Part shown: piece after piece, positions 47,001 to 55,760 of the stretch | How positions within the stretch are numbered: position 1 is the stretch's first letter | Layout of the letters: each line of letters begins with the position of its first letter | From: Flavobacterium ajazii | GTDB lineage: Bacteria > Bacteroidota > Bacteroidia > Flavobacteriales > Flavobacteriaceae | DNA: 64,000 nt | NCBI RefSeq assembly: GCF_010614725.1 | Contig: NZ_JAAEHL010000008.1 | Location: forward strand, 1-64,000 | Reading direction: 5' to 3' | Position numbers and translations under genes: made by a program | Notes under the pieces: model-generated | The model's database searches: none | The model's input: only the letters and a program-made list of their open reading frames with translations | Told to the model about the DNA's origin: nothing

Positions 47001-48071
47001 ATATTGATAAATACCGCTTGCATTATAACAGGCAGTTAAGTTTTTTGGAGATTTTATAATTAAATCATTAATGACAACTTCGTCTTTAACCACACAGCCT
47101 GAAAGTGTTGCCGTAACTCCGTAAGTTCCGGATTTATCAACGGTCAAGGTATTACCGGTTTCGTTTGGAATTATGGTTCCATTCAGCGTCCAGACATACG
47201 AGTAATTGCCAACAATATCAGATTTAAGTGTAATTTTTTCGCCTTGGCAAATGGTTCTGTCGGGACCTAAATCCATAGTGGTCATAAAACTGCCTCCTTT
47301 TATAAAAACTGCCGAATCGTAATTGCTGTCGTTATAATCGCCAATAGCCAGTTTTATACGATACGTTCTGTTTGGAACTACCGTTGAAGAAGCAGTTAAA
47401 ACTTTGGTTTCGCCTCGCATATTAATCGCGGACTGAGTGAGGTTTGTAACATTATAGCGGTCAAATAAATTAGCATTGGCAGATAAACAGGACGAGTTGT
47501 ATTGCTGATCTCTGATGTTCTTAACTGAAACAGGCGTGGTTGTTCCCGGCAGAACGGCAAGATTTGTAGAAACACCGGTTGTTAAATCCGTCAGTATAAA
47601 AGCAAAAACATCACTGAATCCACATTGAAATTCACCGTATTCATTTGATGCAAAAAGAAAATCAAAACTAAAATTGCTCGACAAAGGGGTAAAATCAAAC
47701 TGAAGGAAACTTACATCCGTGATTGGAACAACTTGTCCGTTGCTGTCACTGATAATTTGTAAATCGCTGTCAGTTGAATTGTTTAGTTTACTGCTCTCAT
47801 TGATTCCGGTATAAGATCCTTCGGTATATTTGGCATTTCCGTTTCGAATAATGATTCCGTTTGCAATAGGGAAATTAGGATTGGTGTTTGTGAATTTACC
47901 GATACCCAAACGTGAAGAAAATTTGAAGTTACTTTTGTTTGAACAGCCATTTTGCATTAACTCCGTTCGTATTAGTTCAGGTATGCCCAAAGTTGTGGTG
48001 TCGACTATTATTCCTTGTGATGAAGATATTGCCGAATAAAATAATAAAATCAGAAGTAGAGCAGATCTCAT
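44016..48071 (-). CDS. Choice-of-anchor L surface protein with tandem repeats, T9SS type B
   Basis: 1351 residues with a signal peptide (about 1-19). Residues ~20-270 match the choice-of-anchor L domain (GIIIRNGNAKYTEGSYTG, FLFASNEYGEFQCGFSDVFAFILTD). A PKD/Ig-like segment follows (LGPDRTICQGEKITLKSD). From about 540 to 1150 there are roughly eight ~75-residue repeats of the form LPPLxxGNYFTxxGGxGxxLxAGxxITSSQTIYVY..CTNExSFxIxI. The end is a type B gliding-type sorting domain (YPKFFTPNNDGYNDTWNIPDL, ITIFDRYGKFLKTI). It is probably a cell-surface adhesin exported by Sec and T9SS. Confidence 0.88.
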   Translation of the reverse strand: MRSALLLILLFYSAISSSQGIIVDTTTLGIPELIRTELMQNGCSNKSNFKFSSRLGIGKFTNTNPNFPIANGIIIRNGNAKYTEGSYTGINESSKLNNSTDSDLQIISDSNGQVVPITDVSFLQFDFTPLSSNFSFDFLFASNEYGEFQCGFSDVFAFILTDLTTGVSTNLAVLPGTTTPVSVKNIRDQQYNSSCLSANANLFDRYNVTNLTQSAINMRGETKVLTASSTVVPNRTYRIKLAIGDYNDSNYDSAVFIKGGSFMTTMDLGPDRTICQGEKITLKSDIVGNYSYVWTLNGTIIPNETGNTLTVDKSGTYGVTATLSGCVVKDEVVINDLIIKSPKNLTACYNASGIYQYDLTQNNLVALGIDPTKYAVYYFESLTAANANAPIIPENQLSSYSSSGNQTIYIKAVPVYDKTFFCNNIISFNLLVTNPINVVKPTDLNVCDNISKKVSVDLTVQETAILNGLNPSEYKIRYYNSETDANSSRNNITDPKAFITSLSQSPATIWVRIENVSSTACYTTVNFNIIINSLPAVDKIQDVIACNNYTLPPITNGEYNTGPNGTGTKLNAGDIITKGGVYYIYRGPNANNCTNETNFNITLIYEIGFKKEACGQYIVPRVPAGGFFTQPGGQGDTIAQGTAFTTSQTIYYYAVINGAVCRDIAVPFTVYPLPEIDKPANVVTCDSYTLPPLANGNYFTLSGGLGKALKAGDKITSSQKVFVFANDGRCTNEHSFKIDIINSPIFVPVSRCGRFTLPPVAIGGYYDSPGGQGKNIPAGTVITSSQTVYYYAATTTSPNCTENLKYEITIKPLPLVDTPANRLECTHYILPPLVNGNYFTKTNGGGTRLKAGDIITSTQTIYVYSVGTECTNEHSFTIEIRPLPLVDSFTDVVTCTDFKLPKLKNGKYYTATGGPRGTGTQLPEGTAINTTQTIYIYNEWADFTSCSNETFFKVNYNGIDVGDFSNINACDSYTLPPLKLGNYYTQPGGKGSVIPAGTILKTSQTIYVYAIVGTRLTCVSEKSFTVTISATPILVSTPDVAICESYTLPPLTVGNYYSGPNATGIQYTAGQKLNSSQQMYIYASAATNSSCFAQDDFNITIYPLKNFTVQNGIICVDFKTGELQHSVQLNSGINSPDYTVEWYLNGAKMGTGSTYTALQEGVYTVVPVKNVPDIGNDCGYNPATVTVDKSSPAVATVTVSDDFQDTIDIIVNLTNGYGTYEYQLDDGNFQTSNIFHDVDSGEHAITIRDIKANCDNQILFAKVLKYPKFFTPNNDGYNDTWNIPDLAYQPDAVITIFDRYGKFLKTIKPSSSGWDGNYNGSPLPSSDYWFQATYTQNGTIQVFKAHFSMKR

Positions 48072-48219
48072 AATTCATTATTTTATAAATTTGGGTATTT
48101 AAAATTACGAAATTATTTCTTTTTAAATACATGTTTGTCAGTATTTTATGATTTTGTTAATCTATCGTAAAAAAATGATTTACATTTTTGATTTTGTTAA
48201 AATGACGGATAATTTCTTT

Positions 48220-48293
48220 GTAGAGACGCACTGTCGTGCGTCTAATACCTTGTGATAATATTAGAAGTTAGACGTACGACAGTGCGTCTCTAC
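48220..48293. repeat. REP doublet (two AGACGCAC hairpins in inverted orientation)
   Basis: Two 26-bp arms (48220-48245 and 48268-48293) that are inverted copies with one mismatch. The left arm contains the perfect hairpin AGACGCACTGTCGTGCGTCT. The gap 48072-48395 between the surface protein and dinB-like genes has no gene apart from this element. Confidence 0.8.
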
Positions 48294-48395
48294 GGCAGGA
48301 AATAAAAAATATTTATTTTTTTATTTCCTGCTGACAAACTGTTGTCACCGGCCCTAAATAATTTTGAAGTATCAACAAATTAAAACTTTAAAATC

Positions 48396-48875
48396 ATGAA
48401 AACATTAGAAGCACAAGTAATTACTTCAGAAGATTTATTGAAACACTGGCAGGGACACAGAGCATTAACACGTCGTTTAATTGAACTTTTTCCGGAGAAA
48501 GATTTCTTCGAGTTTTCAATTGGCGGAATGCGTCCATTCGCAAAATTAGTCGATGAGCTTTTGGCAATTGCTGCTCCGGCTCTTAAAGGAATTGTAAATC
48601 GTGACAGCCAGCCTTACACTGAAGGAGGAGAGGAACTCATTTTTAAAGCGCAGTATCTTGAAAAATGGGATGAAGCGACTGAAGAAATCAACAAATACTG
48701 GGAACAATTAGCTGTAGAAGATTTTAGCGAAACTTTTAATCTTTTTGGGCAATACGAATTTCCGATTATTCAGAATATATTGTATTTTATTGATAATGAG
48801 GTGCATCATCGTGGTCAGGCATATGTTTATTTAAGAGCTTTAAACATCGAGCCGCCATTTTTCTGGGAAAGATAA
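48396..48875 (+). CDS. DinB-family protein
   Basis: 159 residues, a four-helix bundle of the DinB/YfiT-like superfamily. Candidate metal ligands are His near the start (LLKHWQGHRALTRRL) and the closing NEVHHRGQAYVYLRALN. The family includes DNA-damage-inducible proteins and thiol-dependent transferases; the reaction here cannot be told. It is convergent with a WYL-domain regulator, a common pairing with DinB-like genes, across a shared terminator. Confidence 0.88.
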   Translation: MKTLEAQVITSEDLLKHWQGHRALTRRLIELFPEKDFFEFSIGGMRPFAKLVDELLAIAAPALKGIVNRDSQPYTEGGEELIFKAQYLEKWDEATEEINKYWEQLAVEDFSETFNLFGQYEFPIIQNILYFIDNEVHHRGQAYVYLRALNIEPPFFWER

Positions 48876-48897
48876 ATTCCTGAAATAAGTTAAAAAC

Positions 48898-48940
48898 AAC
48901 TCCCAAAGACAGAATCTAAAATTCTCTTTGGGAGTTTTTT
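48898..48940. terminator. Terminator between the DinB and WYL-regulator genes
   Basis: A 12-bp stem AACTCCCAAAGA/TCTTTGGGAGTT with a loop of 15 and a T run. Confidence 0.85.
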
Positions 48941-49900
48941 TCATAAAAGTCTTTGTCTGTTGATTTCCAGTAATTCAAGAGTTCGTGTTTTTAAACTTTC
49001 CGGTTCCAGAATTGTGGCGTGATCTCCAAACATTAAAAACCATCTTGGAAAACCGCTGTCGATATCCCGGCACATAAACGTCATTTCTATTTTTCCGTCG
49101 ATTTCTTTTTCAGAAATAAAACCGTGATATTTTCTTTCTGTTGACAGATATCTTGCAATTTTTTTATCAATTAAGATGCGAACTTTTGTAGTTGGACATG
49201 TTTCTGTTTTAGTCAAATAGGTTTCCAAAGAATCGTGTTCGATGGTGAAATCAAGATCTGTTTTTGTGATGCCCTGAATCCTGTCGGTTCTAAACTGTCG
49301 GTAATCTTTTCGCAAATGGCAGTATCCCAGAAAATACCAGTTGTTATTATCGTGAAAAACACCAACAGGTTCTAAATTTCGCTGTGTAGTTTCGTCTCTT
49401 TCATACGTTTTGTACGTCAGAAGAATCTGTTTTTTCTCGGCAATTCCTTCAAAAAGCACCGCTAAAGTATTTGGGGAATTATCGTTAAACAGCGGTTCGG
49501 CAGTTTGCATCACCACTCGCGATTCAATATTCGAAAGATAATCTTTATCTGTACTCCTTAAAACCGATTTTAATTTATACATCGCCGATGCATAATGTGT
49601 TCCCAAAGACGGATCGGTAAATTTCTGCATCAGTTTTTCGGCTGCAATAAAACTGCTTACTTCCTCGCGCGTAAACATAACCGGAGGCAATCGGTAACCT
49701 TCCATCAAAGCATAACCAACTCCCGCTTCGCTGTAAATAGGAACTCCCGAAGCTTCAAGAGTTCTGATGTCCCTATAAATGGTTCTCAGACTGCATTCAA
49801 AACGATCTGCCAGTTCCTGCGCTTTTACAATTTTCTTGGATTGTAGTTGGATTAGGATGGCGACAATACGGTCAAATCGTTTTGGGGTTTCGTCGAGCAT
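48941..49900 (-). CDS. YafY-type HTH/WYL transcriptional regulator
   Basis: 319 residues. An HTH_11-type DNA-binding domain is at the N-terminus (FDRIVAILIQLQSKKIVKAQELADRFECSLRTIYRDIRTLEASGVPI). A WYL ligand-sensing domain follows (about 140-225; LEPVGVFHDNNNWYFLGYCHLRKDYRQFRTDRI), then the WCX extension. These regulators often control neighbouring DinB-like genes. A -7 box TATCTTTG lies at 49948-49955 on the - strand. Confidence 0.9.
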   Translation of the reverse strand: MLDETPKRFDRIVAILIQLQSKKIVKAQELADRFECSLRTIYRDIRTLEASGVPIYSEAGVGYALMEGYRLPPVMFTREEVSSFIAAEKLMQKFTDPSLGTHYASAMYKLKSVLRSTDKDYLSNIESRVVMQTAEPLFNDNSPNTLAVLFEGIAEKKQILLTYKTYERDETTQRNLEPVGVFHDNNNWYFLGYCHLRKDYRQFRTDRIQGITKTDLDFTIEHDSLETYLTKTETCPTTKVRILIDKKIARYLSTERKYHGFISEKEIDGKIEMTFMCRDIDSGFPRWFLMFGDHATILEPESLKTRTLELLEINRQRLL

Positions 49901-49978
49901 TTTTTTCTTTTGAAGGTTTTGAGGTTTTTTGAAAAGTTACAAAGTTTCAAAGATACAAAGGTTCAGAGTTTAAAGAAA

Positions 49979-50008
49979 TAAAAAATCTGTCCCAAATTAG
50001 GACAGATT
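49979..50008 (-). terminator. Terminator of the pentapeptide-like gene
   Basis: Stem AATCTGTCC/GGACAGATT (49984-49992, 50000-50008), with a T run on the - strand. Confidence 0.8.
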
Positions 50009-50038
50009 CATTGGTTAAATTATCCGCAATTTGCATCT

Positions 50039-50064
50039 GTAGAGATGCACAGCAGTGCGTCTAA
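50039..50064. repeat. Solitary REP unit
   Basis: One hairpin unit, AGATGCACAGCAGTGCGTCT with flanks GTAG and AA, closely related to each arm of the doublet at 48220-48293. It lies just downstream of the pentapeptide-like gene. Confidence 0.7.
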
Positions 50065-50076
50065 CACAATCATGTT

Positions 50077-51525
50077 TTAAGCTTTAAATTTTCTGAAGGA
50101 TTGAATCATTTCATAAATGCCGAAAGCAATTACAATTTTTCCAAATATGAAGATTAGCCAACTTAATGGATTTGTTAGATAAACTCTATCTGTTTCTAAA
50201 GGATTAAAGAAATCTGTAACAAGAAAAAATCTGAATAAACCAACAAAAAATGCATTGATTTTTTCAGGATCATAATTGCCAGGATTTTCTATTCTATATA
50301 AAATTGAGTACCAGAATAGTCCAGAAAATAAGGTGAATCCTAACGACCAAACCCAATTTCCGAAGTTAGAAGACCATTTTGTTGCCCAAAGAATTGATGT
50401 ATCTTTGAAATTTTTAAATAAACTTAATTCTTTATAATGAGCTGCGAGTTCATAATTTCTGTAAGTATTAAAGTCAATTTTGTTTTCCGTTTTTTGGAGT
50501 TCTTGTTTTATCGCTCTTAAAGTTCTTTTCCATTCTAAAATTTTAGATTTATCTTTTAAATATGACTTATCTAAAACCTTATTTATTTTCATTTCATCAA
50601 AGTATGCACCTCCGCCAAATTTTACTTCAAATAGTTTTAGTGTATTGAATTCGGCATCAGTAAATGAAGAAGATTTACCAAAGGTACATCTCTCTATTTC
50701 TAATAAATCTATGGAAGAGTTATTAAATAATGAAAAACCTTTAAATTCACAAGCATTAAATTTTACATAAGAATTGGTTCCGTTTTTACAATTTTCAAAC
50801 CAAATAGTACTTAAAAAGTCACATTGTTTAAATTCGAATTTACCAATAAAATTAGAACTTGAAAAACTTGCTTTAACAAACGTGTTATTATAAAAGTAGT
50901 TGTTTTTATAACCTTTATATGATTTTAAATTAAAGTTGAAGCTATTATTTTTAAAAGTTATTTGTTCATTAAAACAGTTTCCACTAAAAAAAAGGTTTGA
51001 AAGTGTAGAATAAGTAAAATCGAAATGTCCAGTTTTTTTTGTTTTGTCACCAAATATGTTTTTGATAAATTTAAATATTCCTCCTATGTGATTAATATTT
51101 TCAAATGAGAAAATCTCTTTAATTTCTGTATTTGTTATTTGAAAATCAGTATTTAATTCTATTTTGCTATTTATTTCATTTGAAAATTCAAACACATTAA
51201 ATTGTGATATGCCACTGTCTAATAATCCTTTTTTTATTTTAAGAGATTTTAAAGCCTGAGTATTGTTAAAGAGTAATTGGTCAAAATTACAGTTTGAAAA
51301 AGTAATGTTACAATTGAAAGTGCAGTTTTTGAATTCTAAAATTAATTGATTATCCTGAATATTGGTAAAAGTCAATTGGTCGCAATTAATAGTGCAATTC
51401 TCAAAAGTAACCCACCCAGACTTAATTTGCTGAATATTTAGCGATTGTCCAGACAAATCAAATAATTGTCCATCAAAAATGTCCTCTCTTGCTAATTTGT
51501 TGTAAAAATCTAAAGTGTTAACCAT
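50077..51525 (-). CDS. Pentapeptide-repeat-like membrane protein
   Basis: 482 residues. The first ~320 show a loose five-residue periodicity of Phe/Leu/Cys and Asn (FENCTINCDQLTFTNIQ, FKNCTFNCNITFSNCNFDQLLFNN, FKQCDFLSTIWFENC), suggesting a right-handed beta-helix. A helical region then leads to two or three membrane segments (about 390-410, 425-440 and 455-475). The protein ends QSFRKFKA. There is no signal peptide. No exact family recognised; a membrane-anchored pentapeptide protein is the best description. It has its own terminator. Confidence 0.7.
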   Translation of the reverse strand: MVNTLDFYNKLAREDIFDGQLFDLSGQSLNIQQIKSGWVTFENCTINCDQLTFTNIQDNQLILEFKNCTFNCNITFSNCNFDQLLFNNTQALKSLKIKKGLLDSGISQFNVFEFSNEINSKIELNTDFQITNTEIKEIFSFENINHIGGIFKFIKNIFGDKTKKTGHFDFTYSTLSNLFFSGNCFNEQITFKNNSFNFNLKSYKGYKNNYFYNNTFVKASFSSSNFIGKFEFKQCDFLSTIWFENCKNGTNSYVKFNACEFKGFSLFNNSSIDLLEIERCTFGKSSSFTDAEFNTLKLFEVKFGGGAYFDEMKINKVLDKSYLKDKSKILEWKRTLRAIKQELQKTENKIDFNTYRNYELAAHYKELSLFKNFKDTSILWATKWSSNFGNWVWSLGFTLFSGLFWYSILYRIENPGNYDPEKINAFFVGLFRFFLVTDFFNPLETDRVYLTNPLSWLIFIFGKIVIAFGIYEMIQSFRKFKA

Positions 51526-51554
51526 ATTGAAGTTCTCCTAATTCAAAAATAAAC

Positions 51555-51586
51555 AAAAAACCCAACAACTTTTACGTCATTGGGTT
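51555..51586 (-). terminator. lepA terminator
   Basis: Stem AACCCAA/TTGGGTT with a 14-base loop and a T run on the - strand. Confidence 0.8.
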
Positions 51587-51626
51587 AGTCTATATTCTTT
51601 GTTCTTTACTCTATTCTCTAAAAAAA

Positions 51627-53423
51627 CTAGTCGTTAAGTTTCAAAACAGCCATAAACGCTTCCTGAGGAATCTCAACATTTCCGACTTGTCTCATACGTT
51701 TTTTACCTTTTTTCTGTTTTTCAAGAAGTTTACGCTTACGCGAAATATCTCCACCGTAACATTTTGCGGTAACGTCTTTACGAAGTGCTTTAATGGTCTC
51801 GCGAGCGATAATTTTTGCTCCAATTGAAGCCTGAATCGGGATTTCAAATTGCTGGCGTGGTATTAATTCACGCAATTTTTCACACATTTTCTTGCCAATA
51901 GTATAGGCATTATCTGCGTGAATTAAGGCTGAAAGAGCATCTAATTGATTAGCATTTAGTAAAATATCCATTTTAACCAATTTTGATTCTCTCATTCCAA
52001 TTGGAGAATAATCAAACGATGCATATCCTTTTGAAACTGTTTTTAATCTATCATAGAAATCAAATACAATTTCCGCCAATGGCATATCAAAATTCAATTC
52101 AACACGTTCTGTTGTTAAATACGTTTGATTGGTAATTTGTCCACGTTTTTCGATACACAAACTCATCACATTACCCACAAAATCAGCTTTAGTAATAATA
52201 GTTGCTTTGATATAAGGTTCTTCTACCCGGTCTAATTTTGTAGCCTCTGGCAAGTCACTTGGATTATTTACGATAATCGGAGTATCTGGTTCTTTTTTAG
52301 TATATGCCAAATATGAAACGTTTGGAACAGTAGTAATTACTGTCATGTTAAACTCACGCTCTAAACGTTCCTGGATAATTTCCATGTGTAACATTCCTAA
52401 GAATCCGCAACGGAAACCAAAACCTAATGCGGCAGAACTTTCTGCAGAAAATACTAGCGAAGCATCATTTAATTGTAGTTTTTCCATTGATGCACGTAAA
52501 TCTTCAAAATCTTCCGTGTCAACAGGGTAAATTCCGGCGAAAACCATTGGTTTTACATCCTCAAAACCTGTAATCATGTTGGTAGTTGGGGCTTTGGCAT
52601 CAGTTATCGTATCACCCACTTTTACCTCTTTTGCTTCTTTAATACCCGAAATCAAATACCCAACATCTCCTGTCGAAATCACATTTTTCGGAACCTGATT
52701 CAGTTTCAAAGTACCTACTTCATCAGCAAAATATTCATTTCCGGTTGCCATGAATTTGATTTTCTGGCCTTTTTTGATTTCACCATTCATTACTCTGAAT
52801 ATTACTTCAATTCCACGAAACGGATTATAATGCGAGTCAAAAATCAAAGCTTGTAACGGTTCTTCAGGATTTCCTTTTGGAGCAGGAATTTTTTCGATAA
52901 TGGCAGCTAAAATATTTTCAACCCCAAAACCTGTTTTTCCGGAGGCGTGAATAATATCTTCTAATTTACATCCTAATAAATCGATAATATCGTCGCTAAC
53001 TTCTTCAGGATTAGCACTTGGTAAGTCTACTTTGTTTAAAACCGGAATAATTTCCAGGTCATTTTCTAAAGCTAAATATAAGTTTGAAATTGTTTGTGCC
53101 TGAATACTTTGTGCAGCATCCACAATCAAAAGTGCACCTTCGCAGGCAGCGATAGATCTTGAAACTTCGTATGAAAAGTCAACGTGACCGGGAGTGTCAA
53201 TTAAGTTTAAGATATATTCTTCGCCTTTGTATTTGTATTCCATCTGGATGGCATGACTTTTAATAGTAATACCACGCTCACGTTCTAAGTCCATGTTGTC
53301 AAGCAACTGCGCTTTTTCTTCACGAGCTGTAACGGTTTGTGTAGCACTTAGTAATCGGTCAGCTAATGTGCTTTTACCGTGGTCAATGTGTGCAATAATG
53401 CAAAAATTACGTATCTTCTTCAT
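51627..53423 (-). CDS. lepA: Elongation factor 4 (LepA)
   Basis: 598 residues, a ribosome-associated translational GTPase implicated in ribosome assembly and translation under stress. The P loop [23 protein letters not shown] (switch II) and NKVDLP are present. The LepA-specific C-terminal domain is complete ([50 protein letters not shown]). Length is standard. A -7 box is at 53515. Confidence 0.98.
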   Translation of the reverse strand: MKKIRNFCIIAHIDHGKSTLADRLLSATQTVTAREEKAQLLDNMDLERERGITIKSHAIQMEYKYKGEEYILNLIDTPGHVDFSYEVSRSIAACEGALLIVDAAQSIQAQTISNLYLALENDLEIIPVLNKVDLPSANPEEVSDDIIDLLGCKLEDIIHASGKTGFGVENILAAIIEKIPAPKGNPEEPLQALIFDSHYNPFRGIEVIFRVMNGEIKKGQKIKFMATGNEYFADEVGTLKLNQVPKNVISTGDVGYLISGIKEAKEVKVGDTITDAKAPTTNMITGFEDVKPMVFAGIYPVDTEDFEDLRASMEKLQLNDASLVFSAESSAALGFGFRCGFLGMLHMEIIQERLEREFNMTVITTVPNVSYLAYTKKEPDTPIIVNNPSDLPEATKLDRVEEPYIKATIITKADFVGNVMSLCIEKRGQITNQTYLTTERVELNFDMPLAEIVFDFYDRLKTVSKGYASFDYSPIGMRESKLVKMDILLNANQLDALSALIHADNAYTIGKKMCEKLRELIPRQQFEIPIQASIGAKIIARETIKALRKDVTAKCYGGDISRKRKLLEKQKKGKKRMRQVGNVEIPQEAFMAVLKLND

Positions 53424-53514
53424 TTTAATATATCAATTCTCTTAATTGAGTTTTAAGTCTTTTTTGGGTATAAATTGCACTGCAGCAATTGCTTTGGTAC
53501 ATGTTATTAAGGCG

Positions 53515-53522
53515 CAAAGATA
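53515..53522 (-). promoter_or_regulatory. Candidate -7 box for lepA
   Basis: TATCTTTG followed by CGCC on the - strand, a typical flavobacterial form, about 90 bases upstream of the ATG; no clear TTG at -33. Confidence 0.45.
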
Positions 53523-53587
53523 GCGCAAAGTTTTGGATTCTGGAATGAAGTTGACTGATTGTTGATTTCAGTAATTTAAAAGAAGAC

Positions 53588-54325
53588 TTAAAACTCAAAA
53601 TTAAACCCTTTTTCAGTCAGTTTTTTATAGATTTCAGGATCAAATTTGTACAATTTTGCGGCTCTGTGAGAAACGTCCTGTTGCTTTTCATCTAAGGCAG
53701 CCAGCAATTTCATATGTAGAATTTTTCTGCGGAAATTAGACTTGTCCAGTTCGATTCCTAATATTTCTTCGTAAAGATGCATTAATTGTAATAAAGTAAA
53801 TTTTTCAGGTAAAAGATTGAATCCGATTGGAGCCTGACGGACTCTGTTACGAAGTTGCATTAAGCTGAATTGCAGAATTTCCTGGTGGTCAAAAATCAGT
53901 TCTGGTAATTCATTTATTTTGTGCCAGGTCGCTTCCATCAGGGTAAGACCGGCTTTTACGTTATAATCTTCGCGATTTACCAAAGTGTAATAACCAATGG
54001 TAACAACCCTTCTTCCAGGTACGCGGTTTGGGTCTGTAAAAGCTTTGAGTTGTTCCAGATAAATGTTGTCCAGACTTGTAAGCTCATATAAAATTCGTTG
54101 TGCTGCATCATCAGAACTCTCTTCTTTTTGTAGATATCCTCCAAGAAGTCCCCACTTTCCAATACTTTCCCCTTCGGCATGATGTGCCAGAAGTACTTCA
54201 AGGTTTCCTTTGTTGAAACCAAATATGACACAGTCAATCGTAATTCCGTCTATAACCGGCTTTTGGATTTCTGAAACACTTCTGTTATCAGTTCTGGAAG
54301 TTTTTTTAGAGTGTAAAAATGCCAT
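53588..54325 (-). CDS. Nudix-fold transcriptional regulator (NrtR/AraR-like), copy 2
   Basis: 245 residues. An N-terminal Nudix domain (about 25-155; ITIDCVIFGFNKGNLEVLLAHHAEG) is followed by a winged helix-like domain (FTLLQLMHLYEEILGIELDKSNFRRKILHMKLL). The Nudix box is degenerate: GYLQKEE..RILYEL instead of GX5EX7REUXEEXGU, so hydrolysis is unlikely. This fits the NrtR/AraR class, where the Nudix fold senses a ligand and the helix binds DNA. Bacteroidota members regulate sugar-use genes. It follows a close paralogue after 27 bases, and both are divergent from susC. Confidence 0.85.
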   Translation of the reverse strand: MAFLHSKKTSRTDNRSVSEIQKPVIDGITIDCVIFGFNKGNLEVLLAHHAEGESIGKWGLLGGYLQKEESSDDAAQRILYELTSLDNIYLEQLKAFTDPNRVPGRRVVTIGYYTLVNREDYNVKAGLTLMEATWHKINELPELIFDHQEILQFSLMQLRNRVRQAPIGFNLLPEKFTLLQLMHLYEEILGIELDKSNFRRKILHMKLLAALDEKQQDVSHRAAKLYKFDPEIYKKLTEKGFNFEF

Positions 54326-54352
54326 TTTGTGTGCTTTTTTTATAAGCGGGTT

Positions 54353-55069
54353 TTAAAATTCAAAATTAAATCCTTTTTCAGTAAGTCTGGTATAAATTTC
54401 CTGGTCAAATTTATATAATTGTGCTGCCCTGTGTGAGACATCCTGTTGTTTTTCATTAAGAGCAACAAGTAATTTCATGTGAAGAATTTTTCGTCTGAAA
54501 TTAGGTTTGTCCATTTCAATTCCTAATATTTCTTCGTACAAATGCATTAACTGCAACAATGTAAATTTTTCGGGCAGAAGCTCAAAACCAATTGGTGCCT
54601 GACGAACCCTGTTTCGTAAATGTTTCAGACTGTATGTTAGGATTTCATTATGATCATAAATCAGATCCGGAATTTCATTAATCTTATACCATTTGGCATC
54701 AGATGCTGTAAAACCTGCCTTAATGTTGTAATCTTCTCTTTTGATTAGGGCATAATATCCAATCGTAATAACCCGTCTGAGTGGAAAACGATCCGGATTT
54801 CCAAATGCTTTTAGTTGTTCCAGATAAATTTGGTCTAATGCTGTCAGTTCATTCAATAATCTGTGGGCAGCATCATCAGTACTTTCTTTTTTATTGATCC
54901 ATCCTCCGGGAAGTCCCCATTTTCCTTTGCTAATTCCTTCTGCGTGCTGTACTAAAAGTACTTCAAGGCTTCCTTTGTCAAAACCAAATATAACACAGTC
55001 AATCGTAATCGCATTCATTGCTGAATAATCGTTTTTTACGGCAATGCTATCATGTAAATTACTAACCAT
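54353..55069 (-). CDS. Nudix-fold transcriptional regulator (NrtR/AraR-like), copy 1
   Basis: 238 residues, closely similar to the downstream copy along its length, with the same domain order. The Nudix box is again degenerate (GWINKKE..RLLNEL). The N-terminal ~18 residues differ (MVSNLHDSIAVKNDYSAM). The winged-helix region is nearly identical, so both may bind the same operators. It is the first gene of the pair, divergent from the SusC/SusD genes 690 bases away, and is the best candidate regulator of that locus. Confidence 0.85.
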   Translation of the reverse strand: MVSNLHDSIAVKNDYSAMNAITIDCVIFGFDKGSLEVLLVQHAEGISKGKWGLPGGWINKKESTDDAAHRLLNELTALDQIYLEQLKAFGNPDRFPLRRVITIGYYALIKREDYNIKAGFTASDAKWYKINEIPDLIYDHNEILTYSLKHLRNRVRQAPIGFELLPEKFTLLQLMHLYEEILGIEMDKPNFRRKILHMKLLVALNEKQQDVSHRAAQLYKFDQEIYTRLTEKGFNFEF

Positions 55070-55357
55070 GCTGTTAAAATTTTGACAAATTAAGTAAATA
55101 AAAATAATAATAAGTACTTAGAGAGGGATATATTTTTAAACATGTTATTAAAAAGCCTTTAATTTTAAGAATAGTCGTTTGGTATTGTAATAATTGTTTT
55201 AAATCATTAATAATATATGTTGTAAAATGGTTATTTATTGATAATATTTTATTGTTAATGAATTGATATTTTAATTAATAAATAAAAATATTGCTATAAT
55301 TATTTTAAATGAAAAAAAATACTGCCAATATTTTGTTAATATAGAAAAATTGCACTA

Positions 55358-55406
55358 CACTTGTAGTCAAATTAACCATAAGATAAATTCGTTTTGACTA
55401 TAAGTG
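55358..55406. promoter_or_regulatory. Long inverted repeat, candidate operator of the glycan locus
   Basis: CACTTGTAGTCAAA (55358-55371) and TTTGACTATAAGTG (55393-55406) are inverted copies with 13 of 14 matches, separated by 21 bases (arm start to arm start 35 bp). The site lies in the 690-base divergent region between the Nudix regulators and susC. It fits a dimer or pair-of-dimers site. Confidence 0.6.
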
Positions 55407-55760
55407 AATTGAAAATAAAAAAGTATTAACTAAAATTTTATCAATGCTTTTATAGAAATTAAATCAGAAGCTCTGGTATTGATTTGCAGAGAAGGCTTTT
55501 TTGAATAAAGTTTAATCAAAGAATCTTGGGGAATAAAATTCTGCAAATGGCAATAGCAGTATTTAAGAAATCAGATTTACGGACCATTTGATGTATTGTT
55601 AAATTTCGAAAAGGGAGCGTTCTCCGGAAAGGAATTTGAAAAACCAATATGTGCAAAAGGAGCTCTTCAACCCTTTGTGGCAAATCAAAAATTATAGATA
55701 AAATCCCGAATGCGTTTTACTTAAAAAAATTACTAACAACAAAATTTAACCAAATTATTA
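55407..55760 (+). promoter_or_regulatory. Leader region of susC with possible attenuator hairpin
   Basis: About 350 bases without a gene. An imperfect hairpin at 55468-55502 (AAGCTCTG pairing with CAGA and GCTT) is followed by six T. No TAnnTTTG box was found. An open frame at about 55570-55690 has no good start and is not called. Confidence 0.35.

Noticed and set aside
48220..50064. Repeated hairpins considered as a CRISPR remnant
   Set aside because: The copies are inverted or isolated, not regularly spaced direct repeats, and no cas gene is present.
55570..55690. + strand open stretch in the susC leader (IYGPFDVLLNFEKGAFSGKE)
   Set aside because: About 45 codons with no usable start and no family; within chance expectation.
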